The notes below the pieces were generated by a model. That model was not told where the DNA came from, did not search any database, and saw only the letters and a program-made list of their open reading frames with translations. A stretch of DNA of 35,661 nucleotides from Thermodesulfobacteriota bacterium. Lineage in GTDB: Bacteria > Desulfobacterota > DSM-4660 > Desulfatiglandales > Desulfatiglandaceae. The position numbers and the translations under genes were made by a program. The stretch spans positions 1 to 35,661 of the forward strand of contig JANQDY010000220.1 in assembly GCA_028278625.1 (NCBI GenBank). Reading direction: 5' to 3'. Position 1 is the first letter of the stretch, and the number at the start of each line of letters is the position of its first letter. Below are positions 16,206 to 24,726 of the stretch, piece after piece.

Positions 16206-17276
16206 TTACCCGAGCAATCGTTGGTAAAGTTCTAAGAGTTGCGCATTTGTTTTTCTAAAATCAAAATTCTGAGCGCGAACAAGGGCCTTTTTCCCAATTT
16301 TGAGACGCTTTTCAGGCTGACGGGCCAAATGGGCGATGGCACCGGCGAGAGATTGGAGATTGCCGGGGGCGACGAGCAATCCAACGCCGTCTTTGACCAG
16401 TTCCGGAATTCCGCCCACGTCTGAGCCGATAATGGGCAATCCGGCGCCCATGGCATCAATGACGGACGAGCCAAGGCCTTCGGATAATGAGGGCTGGACG
16501 TAAATATCCAGTGAGGCCAGATAGTCCCCGATATTGGAATGATGACCCGGAAAGCGTGTTTGATGCCGAATCCCGAGACGAGAGGCCAGATCTTTCAATT
16601 CCGGCAAAAGAGGACCGTCTCCGAGGAACGAAAAAAAAAGATTCGGGATCGGTTTCAGGCGATGGGCCGCTCGAAGGAGGACTGCTTGGCCCTTTTCGTG
16701 GCTCAGGTGTCCGATGTGCCCAACGTGAATGGCGTTTTTGGGAATTTGAAGTGATCGGCGCATGTTTTCGGTATCGGTCTTCTGCTTGAGCGCTTCCAGA
16801 TCCACACCGCTGAAAATGGTGTGTAGCTTGCTAGGCGAGAGTCCGTTCCTCTGCATTTGCTGACGAATGGCAGCTGAAATGCAGAGAACGCAATCAGCGG
16901 GGGCATAGAGGCATTTCAGGGAAAGGAGGTCCAGATGAAACGCGGCCCTTCTGACCGCAACGGTTTTAGTCTCTTTGAACACGGTCTTTAGCAGCATTGC
17001 CGGCAGCAGCCCTCTTGCGTCATTGATCTGAGTGATTTGGGGTTTATGGGCAACATGGATTCCGCCAAGAATTCTGAGGGCCTTTAGCCGGCCGTCTCCC
17101 CGAGGCCAGGGGAAACAAGGGATGTTCAATGTGCGCGCTCTGTGCCATAGTTCCGTTAGGGGCCGTGCCAAAAGCAAACCGGAGCATCCCTGCTCTTTCA
17201 GAAAAATCAAGTGCAGCAGCGTCTGCCGTTGTCCGCCCCTCCATGAGGGACCCGTGTCAATGTGTAAAACGCGCAT
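16206..17276 (-). CDS. GT4-family glycosyltransferase (LPS core assembly)
   Basis: This 356-aa GT-B enzyme has an N-terminal acceptor domain starting MRVLHIDTGPSWRGGQRQ. The C-terminal nucleotide-sugar domain has Lys195 in HEKG and Glu266 in SEGLGSSVIDAMGAG; the second acidic residue of the EX7E motif is Asp274 rather than Glu. It should add a sugar to LPS core or a related glycolipid at the cytoplasmic face. Donor and linkage are unknown. The gene start overlaps the GT2 gene end by 20 bp and its stop abuts the Kdo transferase start, so all three are translated as a unit. Confidence 0.87.
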   Translation of the reverse strand: MRVLHIDTGPSWRGGQRQTLLHLIFLKEQGCSGLLLARPLTELWHRARTLNIPCFPWPRGDGRLKALRILGGIHVAHKPQITQINDARGLLPAMLLKTVFKETKTVAVRRAAFHLDLLSLKCLYAPADCVLCISAAIRQQMQRNGLSPSKLHTIFSGVDLEALKQKTDTENMRRSLQIPKNAIHVGHIGHLSHEKGQAVLLRAAHRLKPIPNLFFSFLGDGPLLPELKDLASRLGIRHQTRFPGHHSNIGDYLASLDIYVQPSLSEGLGSSVIDAMGAGLPIIGSDVGGIPELVKDGVGLLVAPGNLQSLAGAIAHLARQPEKRLKIGKKALVRAQNFDFRKTNAQLLELYQRLLG

Positions 17277-18033
17277 TTGTTCGATTGCTGTTTCTGCGGA
17301 TTTCCCAGGCTTTTAGGTATTTGAGCGCTGCTCCCCAAGCGGAAATGGCTGCTATCACCAGTCCGGGTCCGCCATCCAGAATACCGGCCCGCCAGATGCA
17401 CTGCCGCAAAAAGATAAGCGGGGACGAAAAAAGGGCCCGCACGAACAAGCCTTTCTTTGAAGATAGGGCCAGATCCTGGCCCTGGATCGTACTGTACCGG
17501 TTCATTTTCGCGATGTAGTCCCCAATACTTCGGTAGCTGTAATGAAGAAGATGACCCTTAAGGTCCTTGACATTGCCGTTGACCGCGACTTTTTCGTGAA
17601 TGCGGCCGACCCAGTGACACTTGTGGCGGTTAAAAAGGCGTATATGTCTGCTGGGGTACCAGCCGGAAAACCGGATAAAACGGCCTAAAAACCAGGTTTT
17701 GCGATTGATGCGAAAGGCGGAAACATTACCGGGTCCTTCCTCTTTTAGCGTTTTGATGGCATGCATCAATTCCGTGGAGACCCGTTCATCAGCGTCAATG
17801 CTGAAAACCCAGTCGTACCTTGCTTTTGAAAGGGCGAAATTTCTCTGGGTGGAAAAATCTTCGAAGTCTCTTACAAAAACTCGGGCACCCAAGTCCCGGG
17901 CCAGGGGCCTTGTTCCATCATGAGAGCCCCCATCCACCACCACAATGTCATCACAAAACTCATGGCAGCTTTCAAGGGCCGCGCCAAGTCGATCTTCTTC
18001 ATTTTGCACAATCAAAACGGTGGAAATCTTCAT
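17257..18033 (-). CDS. GT2-family glycosyltransferase (WaaE/LgtF-like core glucosyltransferase)
   Basis: This 258-aa GT-A enzyme opens MKISTVLIVQNEEDRL, with DGGSHDGT (34-41) and the metal-binding DADE (80-83). The internal pattern GWYPSRHIRLFNR plus HEKV is typical of the LPS core WaaE/LgtF/KdtX group. A hydrophobic C-terminal stretch near 215-240 may associate with the membrane. It is the first gene of the minus-strand operon GT2-GT4-Kdo transferase-SDR. Its upstream region is shared with the divergent secreted-protein gene. The Shine-Dalgarno is weak. Confidence 0.87.
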   Translation of the reverse strand: MKISTVLIVQNEEDRLGAALESCHEFCDDIVVVDGGSHDGTRPLARDLGARVFVRDFEDFSTQRNFALSKARYDWVFSIDADERVSTELMHAIKTLKEEGPGNVSAFRINRKTWFLGRFIRFSGWYPSRHIRLFNRHKCHWVGRIHEKVAVNGNVKDLKGHLLHYSYRSIGDYIAKMNRYSTIQGQDLALSSKKGLFVRALFSSPLIFLRQCIWRAGILDGGPGLVIAAISAWGAALKYLKAWEIRRNSNRTNARFTH

Positions 18034-18117
18034 ATCCCAGAACCGAATCTTTGGAACCGATGCTCCTGCAAAAAAGTACTTTCAAGCCACACTGCGGATT
18101 GGCTGGAATGCTTTATA

Positions 18118-18147
18118 CATATACCAGTTTGCTTCAAGGTAGTTCAA
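18118..18147 (-). promoter_or_regulatory. Candidate sigma70-type promoter for the core glycosyltransferase operon
   Basis: On the minus strand TTGAAC (18147-18142) is followed after 18 bp by TATATG (18123-18118), with TATAAA directly after it. It lies about 85 bp upstream of the GT2 start. The -35 is 5 of 6 and the -10 is 4 of 6 against consensus. No other promoter-like pair in the divergent gap serves this strand better. Confidence 0.35.
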
Positions 18148-18202
18148 GCGCAACCGGCAGAATCGGGATCAGATCCTCATCTTTTCCTAATCGTTATTTT
18201 TC

Positions 18203-18231
18203 TTGACATCCAAAGAGCAGTTCGGCATATT
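18203..18231 (+). promoter_or_regulatory. Sigma70-type promoter for the IPTL-CTERM protein gene
   Basis: A perfect TTGACA (18203-18208) is followed after 17 bp by CATATT (18226-18231, 4 of 6). The predicted start of transcription is near 18238, leaving a 5' leader of about 65 bases before the ATG at 18302. An inverted repeat sits directly on the predicted start. Confidence 0.55.
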
Positions 18232-18249
18232 CAAACGCGGTAGCGTTTG
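18232..18249. promoter_or_regulatory. Inverted repeat at the predicted transcription start (operator-like)
   Basis: CAAACGC (18232-18238) and GCGTTTG (18243-18249) form a perfect 7-bp inverted repeat around GGTA. It begins one base after the -10 element and covers about -6 to +12. It could be a repressor site or, if transcribed, part of a 5' hairpin. No regulator gene is adjacent. Confidence 0.45.
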
Positions 18250-18301
18250 GTCAAAGGATATTTCAATAATCTTGTCATTGTATTATGGGGGAGGATTGCT
18301 C

Positions 18302-19156
18302 ATGGTGAGAGTTGACCGCTTTTTTCGTACGGTGCTATTGATGACATGCGTTTTGGCGTTTACGGCTCCAGCAGCCTTTGCCGCCACTCCCCAGCCGCCA
18401 TTTTTTGGACCGCCGGGCATACATGCAAATACGGTAGCGGGCAAAGTCGACGTTGGCGGCACGAACCAGGATGTCTATCCGGAATGGAAAACAATTCCGG
18501 CCGGGACCGGGATATATGGCCAGAGCCCTTGGAGTGCCTGCCAGTATGCCGACGCAGATTATATGGTCAGAGCGCAGATTACCGGCGCGATTCCCGGTAA
18601 ATACGACAGATTTCAACATTTTCACGGGCGTTATCTAGAGGTCGATACGACGGTTCAGGATGCCGACGGGTATTACATCAGGGCCAACTACCAGGGCGAG
18701 GGATGGTGGTCGAATGATTGGGGCTGGGTCGAACTGACAAAATCGAATCCGTCTCTGGCGAGCTACGACCAGGTTTGTTTATATGGTTGGCGAAACACCG
18801 CTCAAGGTATGGAAGAGGTCGATACGACCCTGTCACTGGTGGAGGACAACGGATACATCGGCGTGGCCAATATTGCTTCTCTTGGGGTGATTTACCCTTG
18901 TGGGGCGGCCAATGCCGATTCCCAGATTCTGCTGCCATTGGGCGTTGGGGCAAACGGCCAGCCAACGATCATTCCGGACATCAATGGCGATGGTACACCG
19001 GACCCCGAATTCCTTCCGGGACCGCCGATTTCAGGCAGCGGGGCATCACCGGTCATTCCGACCCTGACGGAATGGGGGTTGATCGTGATGACCGTGCTCC
19101 TGCTGATTCTGGGCTTAAGGTTTTCAAAGAAAAGCATGTTCACACCGGCGACGTAG
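18302..19156 (+). CDS. Secreted protein with C-terminal IPTL-CTERM sorting signal
   Basis: This 284-aa protein has a Sec signal peptide (MVRVDRFF, hydrophobic core 10-22, AFA-A cleavage near 27). The C-terminal tripartite signal is IPTLTEWG (about 252-259), a hydrophobic helix, and basic RFSKKS, which is the IPTL-CTERM pattern handled by exosortase-like systems. Before it lies DINGDGTPD, an EF-hand-like calcium loop, and a Gly/Pro/Ser-rich linker. The middle (about 35-225) is Trp/Tyr/Asp-rich and unrecognised. The frame is open from 18203, but the ATG at 18302 is preceded by GGGGGAGG and begins the signal peptide. The product is probably surface-anchored or released; no exosortase is visible in the window. 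Confidence 0.8.
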   Translation: MVRVDRFFRTVLLMTCVLAFTAPAAFAATPQPPFFGPPGIHANTVAGKVDVGGTNQDVYPEWKTIPAGTGIYGQSPWSACQYADADYMVRAQITGAIPGKYDRFQHFHGRYLEVDTTVQDADGYYIRANYQGEGWWSNDWGWVELTKSNPSLASYDQVCLYGWRNTAQGMEEVDTTLSLVEDNGYIGVANIASLGVIYPCGAANADSQILLPLGVGANGQPTIIPDINGDGTPDPEFLPGPPISGSGASPVIPTLTEWGLIVMTVLLLILGLRFSKKSMFTPAT

Positions 19157-19228
19157 CTTTTTTGGGTTCAGTGAGGATTCGGGCATCTTCCCGATCCTTC
19201 AACCGTCCCCTTTTGCGTCTTTTCATTC

Positions 19229-20806
19229 ATGAATACCCTTGCGCGGCTGTGGCTGTTGCTGAGCGCATTTTATACCGTTGCTCATCAAGTTATCGTTGTC
19301 GTTGTCTGGCGATCCATAGATCTTCGCTTTGAAACGGTTGTCGAGCACCTTGCAATACCATTCCTGCAGGCTTGGGCATTGGCTTGGGCAATCGGCGCCT
19401 TAAGCGGTAGAGATTTTCTCCCGAACCTTAAAAAGATCCTGTCACGTCCGGCGGTGCTGCTTCTTTGGTGTGCTGAAGCGGCTCTGTTGTGGTATTGGCA
19501 CTGGGCATCCAAGACAGGGGGCGAGTTCACCGGCATAATCCTTCAAATCGCCGCTTTAGAGGGGTTGCTGGCGGGATTTCTCATTATCGTTCGTTTTTTT
19601 ATCCCCCCCCGCCCCGGTACGTGGGCCGCGCTTCTACCCTTTACGATGGTCATATTGCTTCTGGGCAGTAACGGCATTACGCCATGGTTCCAAGTGCTTT
19701 ACCGATGGTTGCCCCATGGCTGGCCTCTGCTGTTAAAACAGGCATTACTCCTGGGCGCTGCCGTTATTCCCCTCATTCTCTATACAAGAAAGGCCTGTGT
19801 TGCGTTTTCAAAAAAGAGCCCTCTGGCCGGTTTGGTTTTGAGCTGTATGCAGCCATTCGTCATGGTGGCCGGCATGACCATTGTTCTAAACGGCTATCTT
19901 TTTGCCCATTTTATCTCTCCGTGGTATCAAATTATGGCTGCATCTCTTTCCCTGGCCGCCACATGCCTGTTGAGCGGCGTCCTCGCTACCTTTCGGAATT
20001 CCGATTCGCACGGGAAGATGGCGGCCCCTCCCAAGAGTGACGCTCTTTACTTTTTCGGTTTGTGGGGATTATGGAGTGTTCTGGCACTGCCGGCCTTCGC
20101 TTGTGTGGTTGTTCTCCGCATTGCCTGGTTTCCACATTGGGACGATCTTAATAAGGCCTTTCTGGGACTCCTGGCGATCCCCTTAATCCAAACCGCCTGG
20201 ATCAGGTGGTTTCAAAGTATCAAAAGGATTCGCAGGCTTCCCATTCACTCTTCAAAAAAAAGGGGGCTTGGGTTACCGGTACTTCTGATTTTAGAAGGAG
20301 TGGTCGTTGGTCTCCTCGTATTTTCAGAAAGTTTCAGGGAAACGGAAGGCTTTTCCTTTTTCTTGAGCGTCTGGTTGGGCATAAAATTGATTTTCCTGGG
20401 GATTCAGGTTACCAGAGAAGCACCACAGATGGGGACGCCGGCAAGATGGCAAAAGGTTTGTGGCACCATCTCAGTTATCTCCGGAATAGGGACGGCTTTT
20501 ATGGGTGGCCTTTGTTCCTGGATATGGATGATTGCAGCGGTGGGAGCGGGCGTGGCCCTTTTGGTTATCGGAAGGGGGTGCTATTCACAAGGCAAAGCCG
20601 GCAGTTTCGTTTATGAGAGTGCGGAGGCATTGATGATCCCTATCCTGGCCGCCGCCGGTTGTATGATCATGGTGAATTCATGGCCCGTGATTTTGTGGGT
20701 CCACATGGCCTACGGATTGATGGTATTTTCAACCAGCTTTATGGCAGCGGCGACAAATGGCTATTCCATGGAGAAGAACGCCGGCCGTTTGACCAGATCA
20801 GCATGA
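19229..20806 (+). CDS. Large polytopic membrane protein of unknown function
   Basis: This 525-aa, very hydrophobic protein has roughly 12-14 predicted membrane spans separated by short basic loops (for example FRNSDSHGKMAAPPKSD and IKRIRRLPIHSSKKRG). I do not recognise the family. It lacks an obvious exosortase Cys/Arg/His arrangement and the periplasmic domain of O-antigen ligases, though a glycan- or lipid-handling membrane role fits the neighbours. It lies 72 bp after the IPTL-CTERM gene on the same strand. Its stop overlaps an ATG of the heptosyltransferase frame (ATGA at 20803-20806), so coupling to the LPS genes downstream is plausible. No clear Shine-Dalgarno precedes the ATG. Confidence 0.7.
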   Translation: MNTLARLWLLLSAFYTVAHQVIVVVVWRSIDLRFETVVEHLAIPFLQAWALAWAIGALSGRDFLPNLKKILSRPAVLLLWCAEAALLWYWHWASKTGGEFTGIILQIAALEGLLAGFLIIVRFFIPPRPGTWAALLPFTMVILLLGSNGITPWFQVLYRWLPHGWPLLLKQALLLGAAVIPLILYTRKACVAFSKKSPLAGLVLSCMQPFVMVAGMTIVLNGYLFAHFISPWYQIMAASLSLAATCLLSGVLATFRNSDSHGKMAAPPKSDALYFFGLWGLWSVLALPAFACVVVLRIAWFPHWDDLNKAFLGLLAIPLIQTAWIRWFQSIKRIRRLPIHSSKKRGLGLPVLLILEGVVVGLLVFSESFRETEGFSFFLSVWLGIKLIFLGIQVTREAPQMGTPARWQKVCGTISVISGIGTAFMGGLCSWIWMIAAVGAGVALLVIGRGCYSQGKAGSFVYESAEALMIPILAAAGCMIMVNSWPVILWVHMAYGLMVFSTSFMAAATNGYSMEKNAGRLTRSA

Positions 20807-20847
20807 TTTCAGATTGGTTCGTTCAACGCTTTCTTATGATGGAGAAA

Positions 20848-21888
20848 ATGCCCGAGAGAATTCTGATCGTCCGTTTGAGCGCCCTTGGGGATGTTGTTTT
20901 GACTCTGCCATTGCTATTTGCCCTGCGGGAGAGACTACCGGGAGCGCATATGGGCTGGGTCGTAGACGCGCATCTGGCGCCGATCCTGCAGGATATGCCG
21001 CAACTTGATCGCATCCACATATGGAAAACGGATCAAAACCCTGTTTCTGCCTTTGGCCGTCTTATTCGAGAGATCCGACAGGAAGGGTATCAGTGCTCCC
21101 TGGACCCCCAGGGCCTGACACGTAGCGCCATTGTGCCCTTTCTTTCAGGTGTTCCGGACCGGGTGGGGTTCAGAAAGGCACCCCTTGAAGGAAGGGAGCT
21201 GGCGCCGGTTTTGACAAACCGGCGGTTGCGCGTCCCTGGGGATCTCAGGCATGTCAGTGCCAGATCTCTCTATTTGGGGTCTGCCCTGGGATTATCCATG
21301 CCCCGGCGAAAATCCGTGGATTTTCCGGTCAATAAAAAGGCAAAGAACAGAATCGATTCCTGGTGGAAAAGGAATGGCATCCCTGAGCAGACACTGATTT
21401 TTGGCGTCGGCGCAGGCTGGCCCACCAAGATCTGGCCTTTAAGGGAAATGATTACCCTGACGGATCAGGCCTCAAAATGTGGTTTTGATTCTCTTCTGCT
21501 ATGGGGACCCCAGGAAAAAAGCCGGCTCCCCCGGTGGCGGAAAGAAGTGAGGGGAAAGGGCCTGCTCTGGGCTCCTGAAACGGATATTCCTGAAATGATT
21601 GAGATGTTGAGATGCTCTAGCGGTTATGCCGGTCCGGACAGCGGGCCGCTGCACCTGGCATGGCTCCTCGGCAAACCGACCTTCAGTTGGTTTGGTGCCA
21701 GCGATCCAAAAAGGTGTGCACCAAGAGGCAGAACCCATGCATTTATGGCCCGCGGGCCCCACACGTGGTGTCGAAGGAGCGGTCGCCACAAAGGTCTTCA
21801 AAGGCTCAGTGGTGCGGAGGTTCTGCCGTTTTTTAAACAATGGATTGAGAAAGCCGTGAGAAACTCGAGCCCCCGTGTTAGGATCTGA
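20848..21888 (+). CDS. GT9-family heptosyltransferase (LPS core)
   Basis: This 346-aa GT-B enzyme opens ERILIVRLSALGDVVLTLP, the standard heptosyltransferase N-terminus. Later motifs are FGVGAGWPTKIWP (nucleotide-sugar site) and GPDSGPLHLAWLLGKP with FGASDP. It should add L-glycero-D-manno-heptose to Kdo or inner core. Start choice is uncertain. ATG 20848 fits the family and has GGAG close by (3-base spacer), while ATG 20836 and ATG 20803, the latter overlapping the previous stop as ATGA, are in frame. It heads the run of lipid A genes up to 26783. Confidence 0.87.
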   Translation: MPERILIVRLSALGDVVLTLPLLFALRERLPGAHMGWVVDAHLAPILQDMPQLDRIHIWKTDQNPVSAFGRLIREIRQEGYQCSLDPQGLTRSAIVPFLSGVPDRVGFRKAPLEGRELAPVLTNRRLRVPGDLRHVSARSLYLGSALGLSMPRRKSVDFPVNKKAKNRIDSWWKRNGIPEQTLIFGVGAGWPTKIWPLREMITLTDQASKCGFDSLLLWGPQEKSRLPRWRKEVRGKGLLWAPETDIPEMIEMLRCSSGYAGPDSGPLHLAWLLGKPTFSWFGASDPKRCAPRGRTHAFMARGPHTWCRRSGRHKGLQRLSGAEVLPFFKQWIEKAVRNSSPRVRI

Positions 21889-21917
21889 AAGGCGGCTGTT
21901 GATTCAAAGAAAAAGAG

Positions 21918-22334
21918 GTGGGTTTGGACGATACGATGAAACCACGCACCAAGACCCTCATAAGAGTCCCGGTATCGGTTGGGGAACTGGTGGACAGAGT
22001 CTCCATCCTTTCCATAAAAGCGGGAAAGACCCATCGTCCTGATGATCGAAATGACGTGCGTCAGGAACTGAATTCTCTCCTGGAGGTGGCCAAGCGTGAG
22101 AGAATCGATTTGAATGATAAGGATATCAGGGTGCTTTGGAAGATCAACCGCAGGTTGTGGACCCTTGAAGACGCCATCCGCAATAGAGAGAGTAAGGCCC
22201 AATGGGACCGGGAATTCATTCGTCTGGCGCGCGCCATCTGCCGCTTCAATGATAAGAGGGCGATGTTAAAGAGAAGCATCAGTTTGAAGTATCACTCGGC
22301 ACTGGTCGAAAGAAAGGTATACGCGGAACCTTGA
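21918..22334 (+). CDS. DUF6165-like small protein in LPS context
   Basis: This 138-aa soluble helical protein has the opening VPVSVGELVDRVSILSIK and later LWKINRRLWTLEDAIR and FIRLARAICRFNDKRAMLKR. This pattern matches, from memory, the DUF6165 family found among LPS glycosyltransferase genes. Function is unknown; no catalytic motif is evident. The start is uncertain: GTG 21918 begins the longest frame, and ATG 21936 gives a protein starting MKPRTKTLIRV. It lies 30 bp after the heptosyltransferase gene. Confidence 0.72.
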   Translation: MGLDDTMKPRTKTLIRVPVSVGELVDRVSILSIKAGKTHRPDDRNDVRQELNSLLEVAKRERIDLNDKDIRVLWKINRRLWTLEDAIRNRESKAQWDREFIRLARAICRFNDKRAMLKRSISLKYHSALVERKVYAEP

Positions 22335-22405
22335 AATGGCACCCCTTGGGAGGATGGATCTTCGGGACAGGTGAGACCTGGGTTTCCCTTGTTTGATAGT
22401 TGGTT

Positions 22406-23344
22406 ATGGGAAAAAAAGCAGCACCGTTTAGAACACTGGGGCACCTTCTTGAGGCGCTCTTGGTTGTCGCCCTGTGGAATATCGTTTCCCGGATGCCGAG
22501 ACGTGCGGCAGACCGTCTCGCTTCTTGTTTCGGGGCATTTCTTTTTAAAATCGATTGCAGGGACAGAAAGTGGGCTTATGAAAATCTTGATATTGTCTTT
22601 AAAGAATCGCCGCTTTCGCAATACCAAAAAGACCGAATCGTGAAGGCGCTTTTTGTCCATATTGTCCAAGGTGCCTTTGAGTATCTTCAGTTGCATGACA
22701 TTGCGCCTGAAAGATATCCGGAATTCGGGAGTATTGAAAACCCTGAAGCCATTCTTTCGGCCCTTGACAAAAAGAAAGGTGTTCTGGCGGTCACCGCCCA
22801 TTTGGGAAACTGGGAAATCCTGGGGGCCGTGGGCGCCAAAGTGGGGCTTCCCGTGGCTGCTGTTTTGAAACGCCAGCACAACCCGTTTACCGATCGGTGG
22901 TTGACCCAGCAGCGTCGGTCAAAGGATGGGGTTCAATGTTTCTACCACGGCAAGGGGATCAGCCATCGCATTGGCAACCATTTGAAACAAAATGGCATTT
23001 TGGCAATCCTGGCCGACCAGCGGGATATTTCAAGCTCCCTGGCTGTCCCCTTTTTCGGTGCTCCGGGGTTGACTTCCGATGGTCCCGCAAAGCTTCATTT
23101 ATGGTATGAATCCCCCATTGTGTTTGTCTTTAACATAAAACAGCCGGATGGAAGGCATTTGATACGGTTTGACGGCCCGCATACGTTTAGGAAGAGCGAT
23201 GATTTAAAGACGGACTGCTTGAGAATCATGACTTTTATCAACAAGAAGTACGAAGCCGTTATCAAAGAGCATCCTGAGCAATGGTTGTCTCTTCTGACGC
23301 CTCGCTGGAAAAATGGTGGAAAAGACATCCAATCCAAAATTTAG
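22406..23344 (+). CDS. LpxL/HtrB-type lysophospholipid acyltransferase
   Basis: This 312-aa enzyme has an N-terminal membrane helix (about 12-30) and the HX4E acyltransferase motif, His132 to Glu137 (AHLGNWEI). Typical later elements are LKRQHNPFTD, GILAILADQ and PFFGAP. LpxL-family enzymes transfer a secondary acyl chain from acyl-ACP to Kdo2-lipid A or its equivalents at the inner membrane. It is a candidate to use the chain made by the FAS-like operon, by analogy with rhizobial LpxXL; this is inference. The start is ATG 22406 rather than the in-frame TTG 22400. No strong Shine-Dalgarno is seen. It overlaps the LpxB-like gene by 32 bp. Confidence 0.87.
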   Translation: MGKKAAPFRTLGHLLEALLVVALWNIVSRMPRRAADRLASCFGAFLFKIDCRDRKWAYENLDIVFKESPLSQYQKDRIVKALFVHIVQGAFEYLQLHDIAPERYPEFGSIENPEAILSALDKKKGVLAVTAHLGNWEILGAVGAKVGLPVAAVLKRQHNPFTDRWLTQQRRSKDGVQCFYHGKGISHRIGNHLKQNGILAILADQRDISSSLAVPFFGAPGLTSDGPAKLHLWYESPIVFVFNIKQPDGRHLIRFDGPHTFRKSDDLKTDCLRIMTFINKKYEAVIKEHPEQWLSLLTPRWKNGGKDIQSKI

Positions 23345-24587
23345 AACGGGTTTACCGAATCTGCTGCTGACGGCCAGCGGCCCCGGGGAAATCAATGGGT
23401 GTGTACGGCCCCTTTTGAAAGAGATCCGCAGACAAGAAAAGAACTGGCGGGTTTCGCTGGTATTGTGGAAAACATCCTTTTCCACCGGCTCCGAAAGAAG
23501 GATTGCCTCGCTCCTTCCGGGTCTGGATCAAGTGGTTTCGCTTAGAAGTACCACAAGAGCTGTTGCGGACCGTCTGGGGCTTTCGCGCCTGAGGCAGATC
23601 GGCATGCCCAGGGCATTAGTACACATGGGAGGTGAACCCCTGAAAAGCCGATTGCTGGCCATGCGTCTTGGGTGTCCGGCTTTTCTCTATTCCGAACAGG
23701 GAGTTACCTTAAGGAGCCTTGCTTTCAAAAAGGTCTTTCTTTCAGCTTCTGCAGACACCGCCTCCTACCGAAATGCCGCGTGTTCAAAGGGTCGTTACTG
23801 CCGGGTCGGCAATCTTTTTGTGGATACGGTGGTGTCAGGGGACTTGAAAATCGAAAACCGTTCGCCTATCCCCGAAAACGGAAAAATATCCATCGGTCTT
23901 TTTCCCGGAAGCCGGCCCTACCAGATTCGACAATTGGGGCCGCTTCTATTGGCCCTGTCCCGCCGAATTGCCGAAAAACTCCCTGATGTGGAGTTTCTGT
24001 TTTCAAAATCCGAATACCTTTCCCTTGAATCCTTCGTCCGCCTGGTTGCCGGCCGAAAGGACGCGTCTTTGGACAAAGATAACCGTTTAAGGGTTCACCA
24101 TCGTGCCAAATCCCCTTTCGGACCGGCGAAAGAATTCCCCATACCGATACGGTCTTCCCAGGAAGTCTTTACCCAATCTGATCTGGTGGTGATGCTTCCG
24201 GGGACGGCGACGGCAGAGGGCATGCTGATGGCGGTGCCCATGATTGTGCTGGCACCCTACTACCGCCTTGGTTCCAATCCCGCGCCCATCGTACCGGATG
24301 TTGTGGACACGGTCCTGGGGAAGATGGGCAAATGCATCAAGCAAAAAGCATTGCTGATGGTGCTGGAACGTGTCCCCTTCTTCTCTCATCCCAATATCTG
24401 TGCCGGCCGGGAGATTGTTCCCGAATTGCGTGGATGGATAAAGCCATCGGAAATCGTTCAAACGGTCGTGGAAATGGCTCAAAAGAGCGACTGGAGAAAA
24501 AGAATTAAACAGGATTTGAAAGGACTGGCCGGTCCTGCCGGTGCGGCAGAGAGAATCCTGGAGATCCTGACCCCCATCATGGAATAG
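23313..24587 (+). CDS. LpxB-related glycosyltransferase paralogue
   Basis: This 424-aa GT-B protein shares the LpxB C-terminal half: FPGSRPYQIRQL, LPGTATAEGMLMAVPMIVL, and NICAGREIVPELRG, matching the AGR-IVPE segment of true LpxB. The N-terminal SGE-SGD signature of LpxB is replaced by LTASGPGEINGC (19-30). It therefore probably uses a different acceptor or donor in glycolipid synthesis; a lipid A disaccharide synthase role would be redundant with the next gene. It overlaps the acyltransferase gene by 32 bp, implying translational coupling. It is also possible that it is one half of an asymmetric LpxB pair. Confidence 0.78.
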   Translation: MVEKTSNPKFRTGLPNLLLTASGPGEINGCVRPLLKEIRRQEKNWRVSLVLWKTSFSTGSERRIASLLPGLDQVVSLRSTTRAVADRLGLSRLRQIGMPRALVHMGGEPLKSRLLAMRLGCPAFLYSEQGVTLRSLAFKKVFLSASADTASYRNAACSKGRYCRVGNLFVDTVVSGDLKIENRSPIPENGKISIGLFPGSRPYQIRQLGPLLLALSRRIAEKLPDVEFLFSKSEYLSLESFVRLVAGRKDASLDKDNRLRVHHRAKSPFGPAKEFPIPIRSSQEVFTQSDLVVMLPGTATAEGMLMAVPMIVLAPYYRLGSNPAPIVPDVVDTVLGKMGKCIKQKALLMVLERVPFFSHPNICAGREIVPELRGWIKPSEIVQTVVEMAQKSDWRKRIKQDLKGLAGPAGAAERILEILTPIME

Positions 24588-24591
24588 AGGG

Positions 24592-24723
24592 ATGATGCCA
24601 GAAATGTTGCACCTTCTGGGAAGAAAGGTGCTTTCAGACACCGGTTCCTGTGCTCTTCGTACCCTTGAACTTGACAAAGTGATGCCGGAAAGCGATATTT
24701 TCCGGAAATCAAAGATTCGGTGA
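24592..24723 (+). CDS. Possible 43-aa small ORF between the LpxB paralogue and lpxB
   Basis: An ATG at 24592, just after GAGGG, opens a frame that ends TGA at 24721-24723, three bases before the lpxB ATG. The 43 residues (MMPEMLHLLGRK to FRKSKIR) are mixed basic and hydrophobic, with no recognised domain. It fills the only sizeable gap in the lipid A run exactly. The Shine-Dalgarno spacing is short. It may be a real small protein, a coupling leader, or chance. Confidence 0.3.
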   Translation: MMPEMLHLLGRKVLSDTGSCALRTLELDKVMPESDIFRKSKIR

Positions 24724-24726
24724 ACC

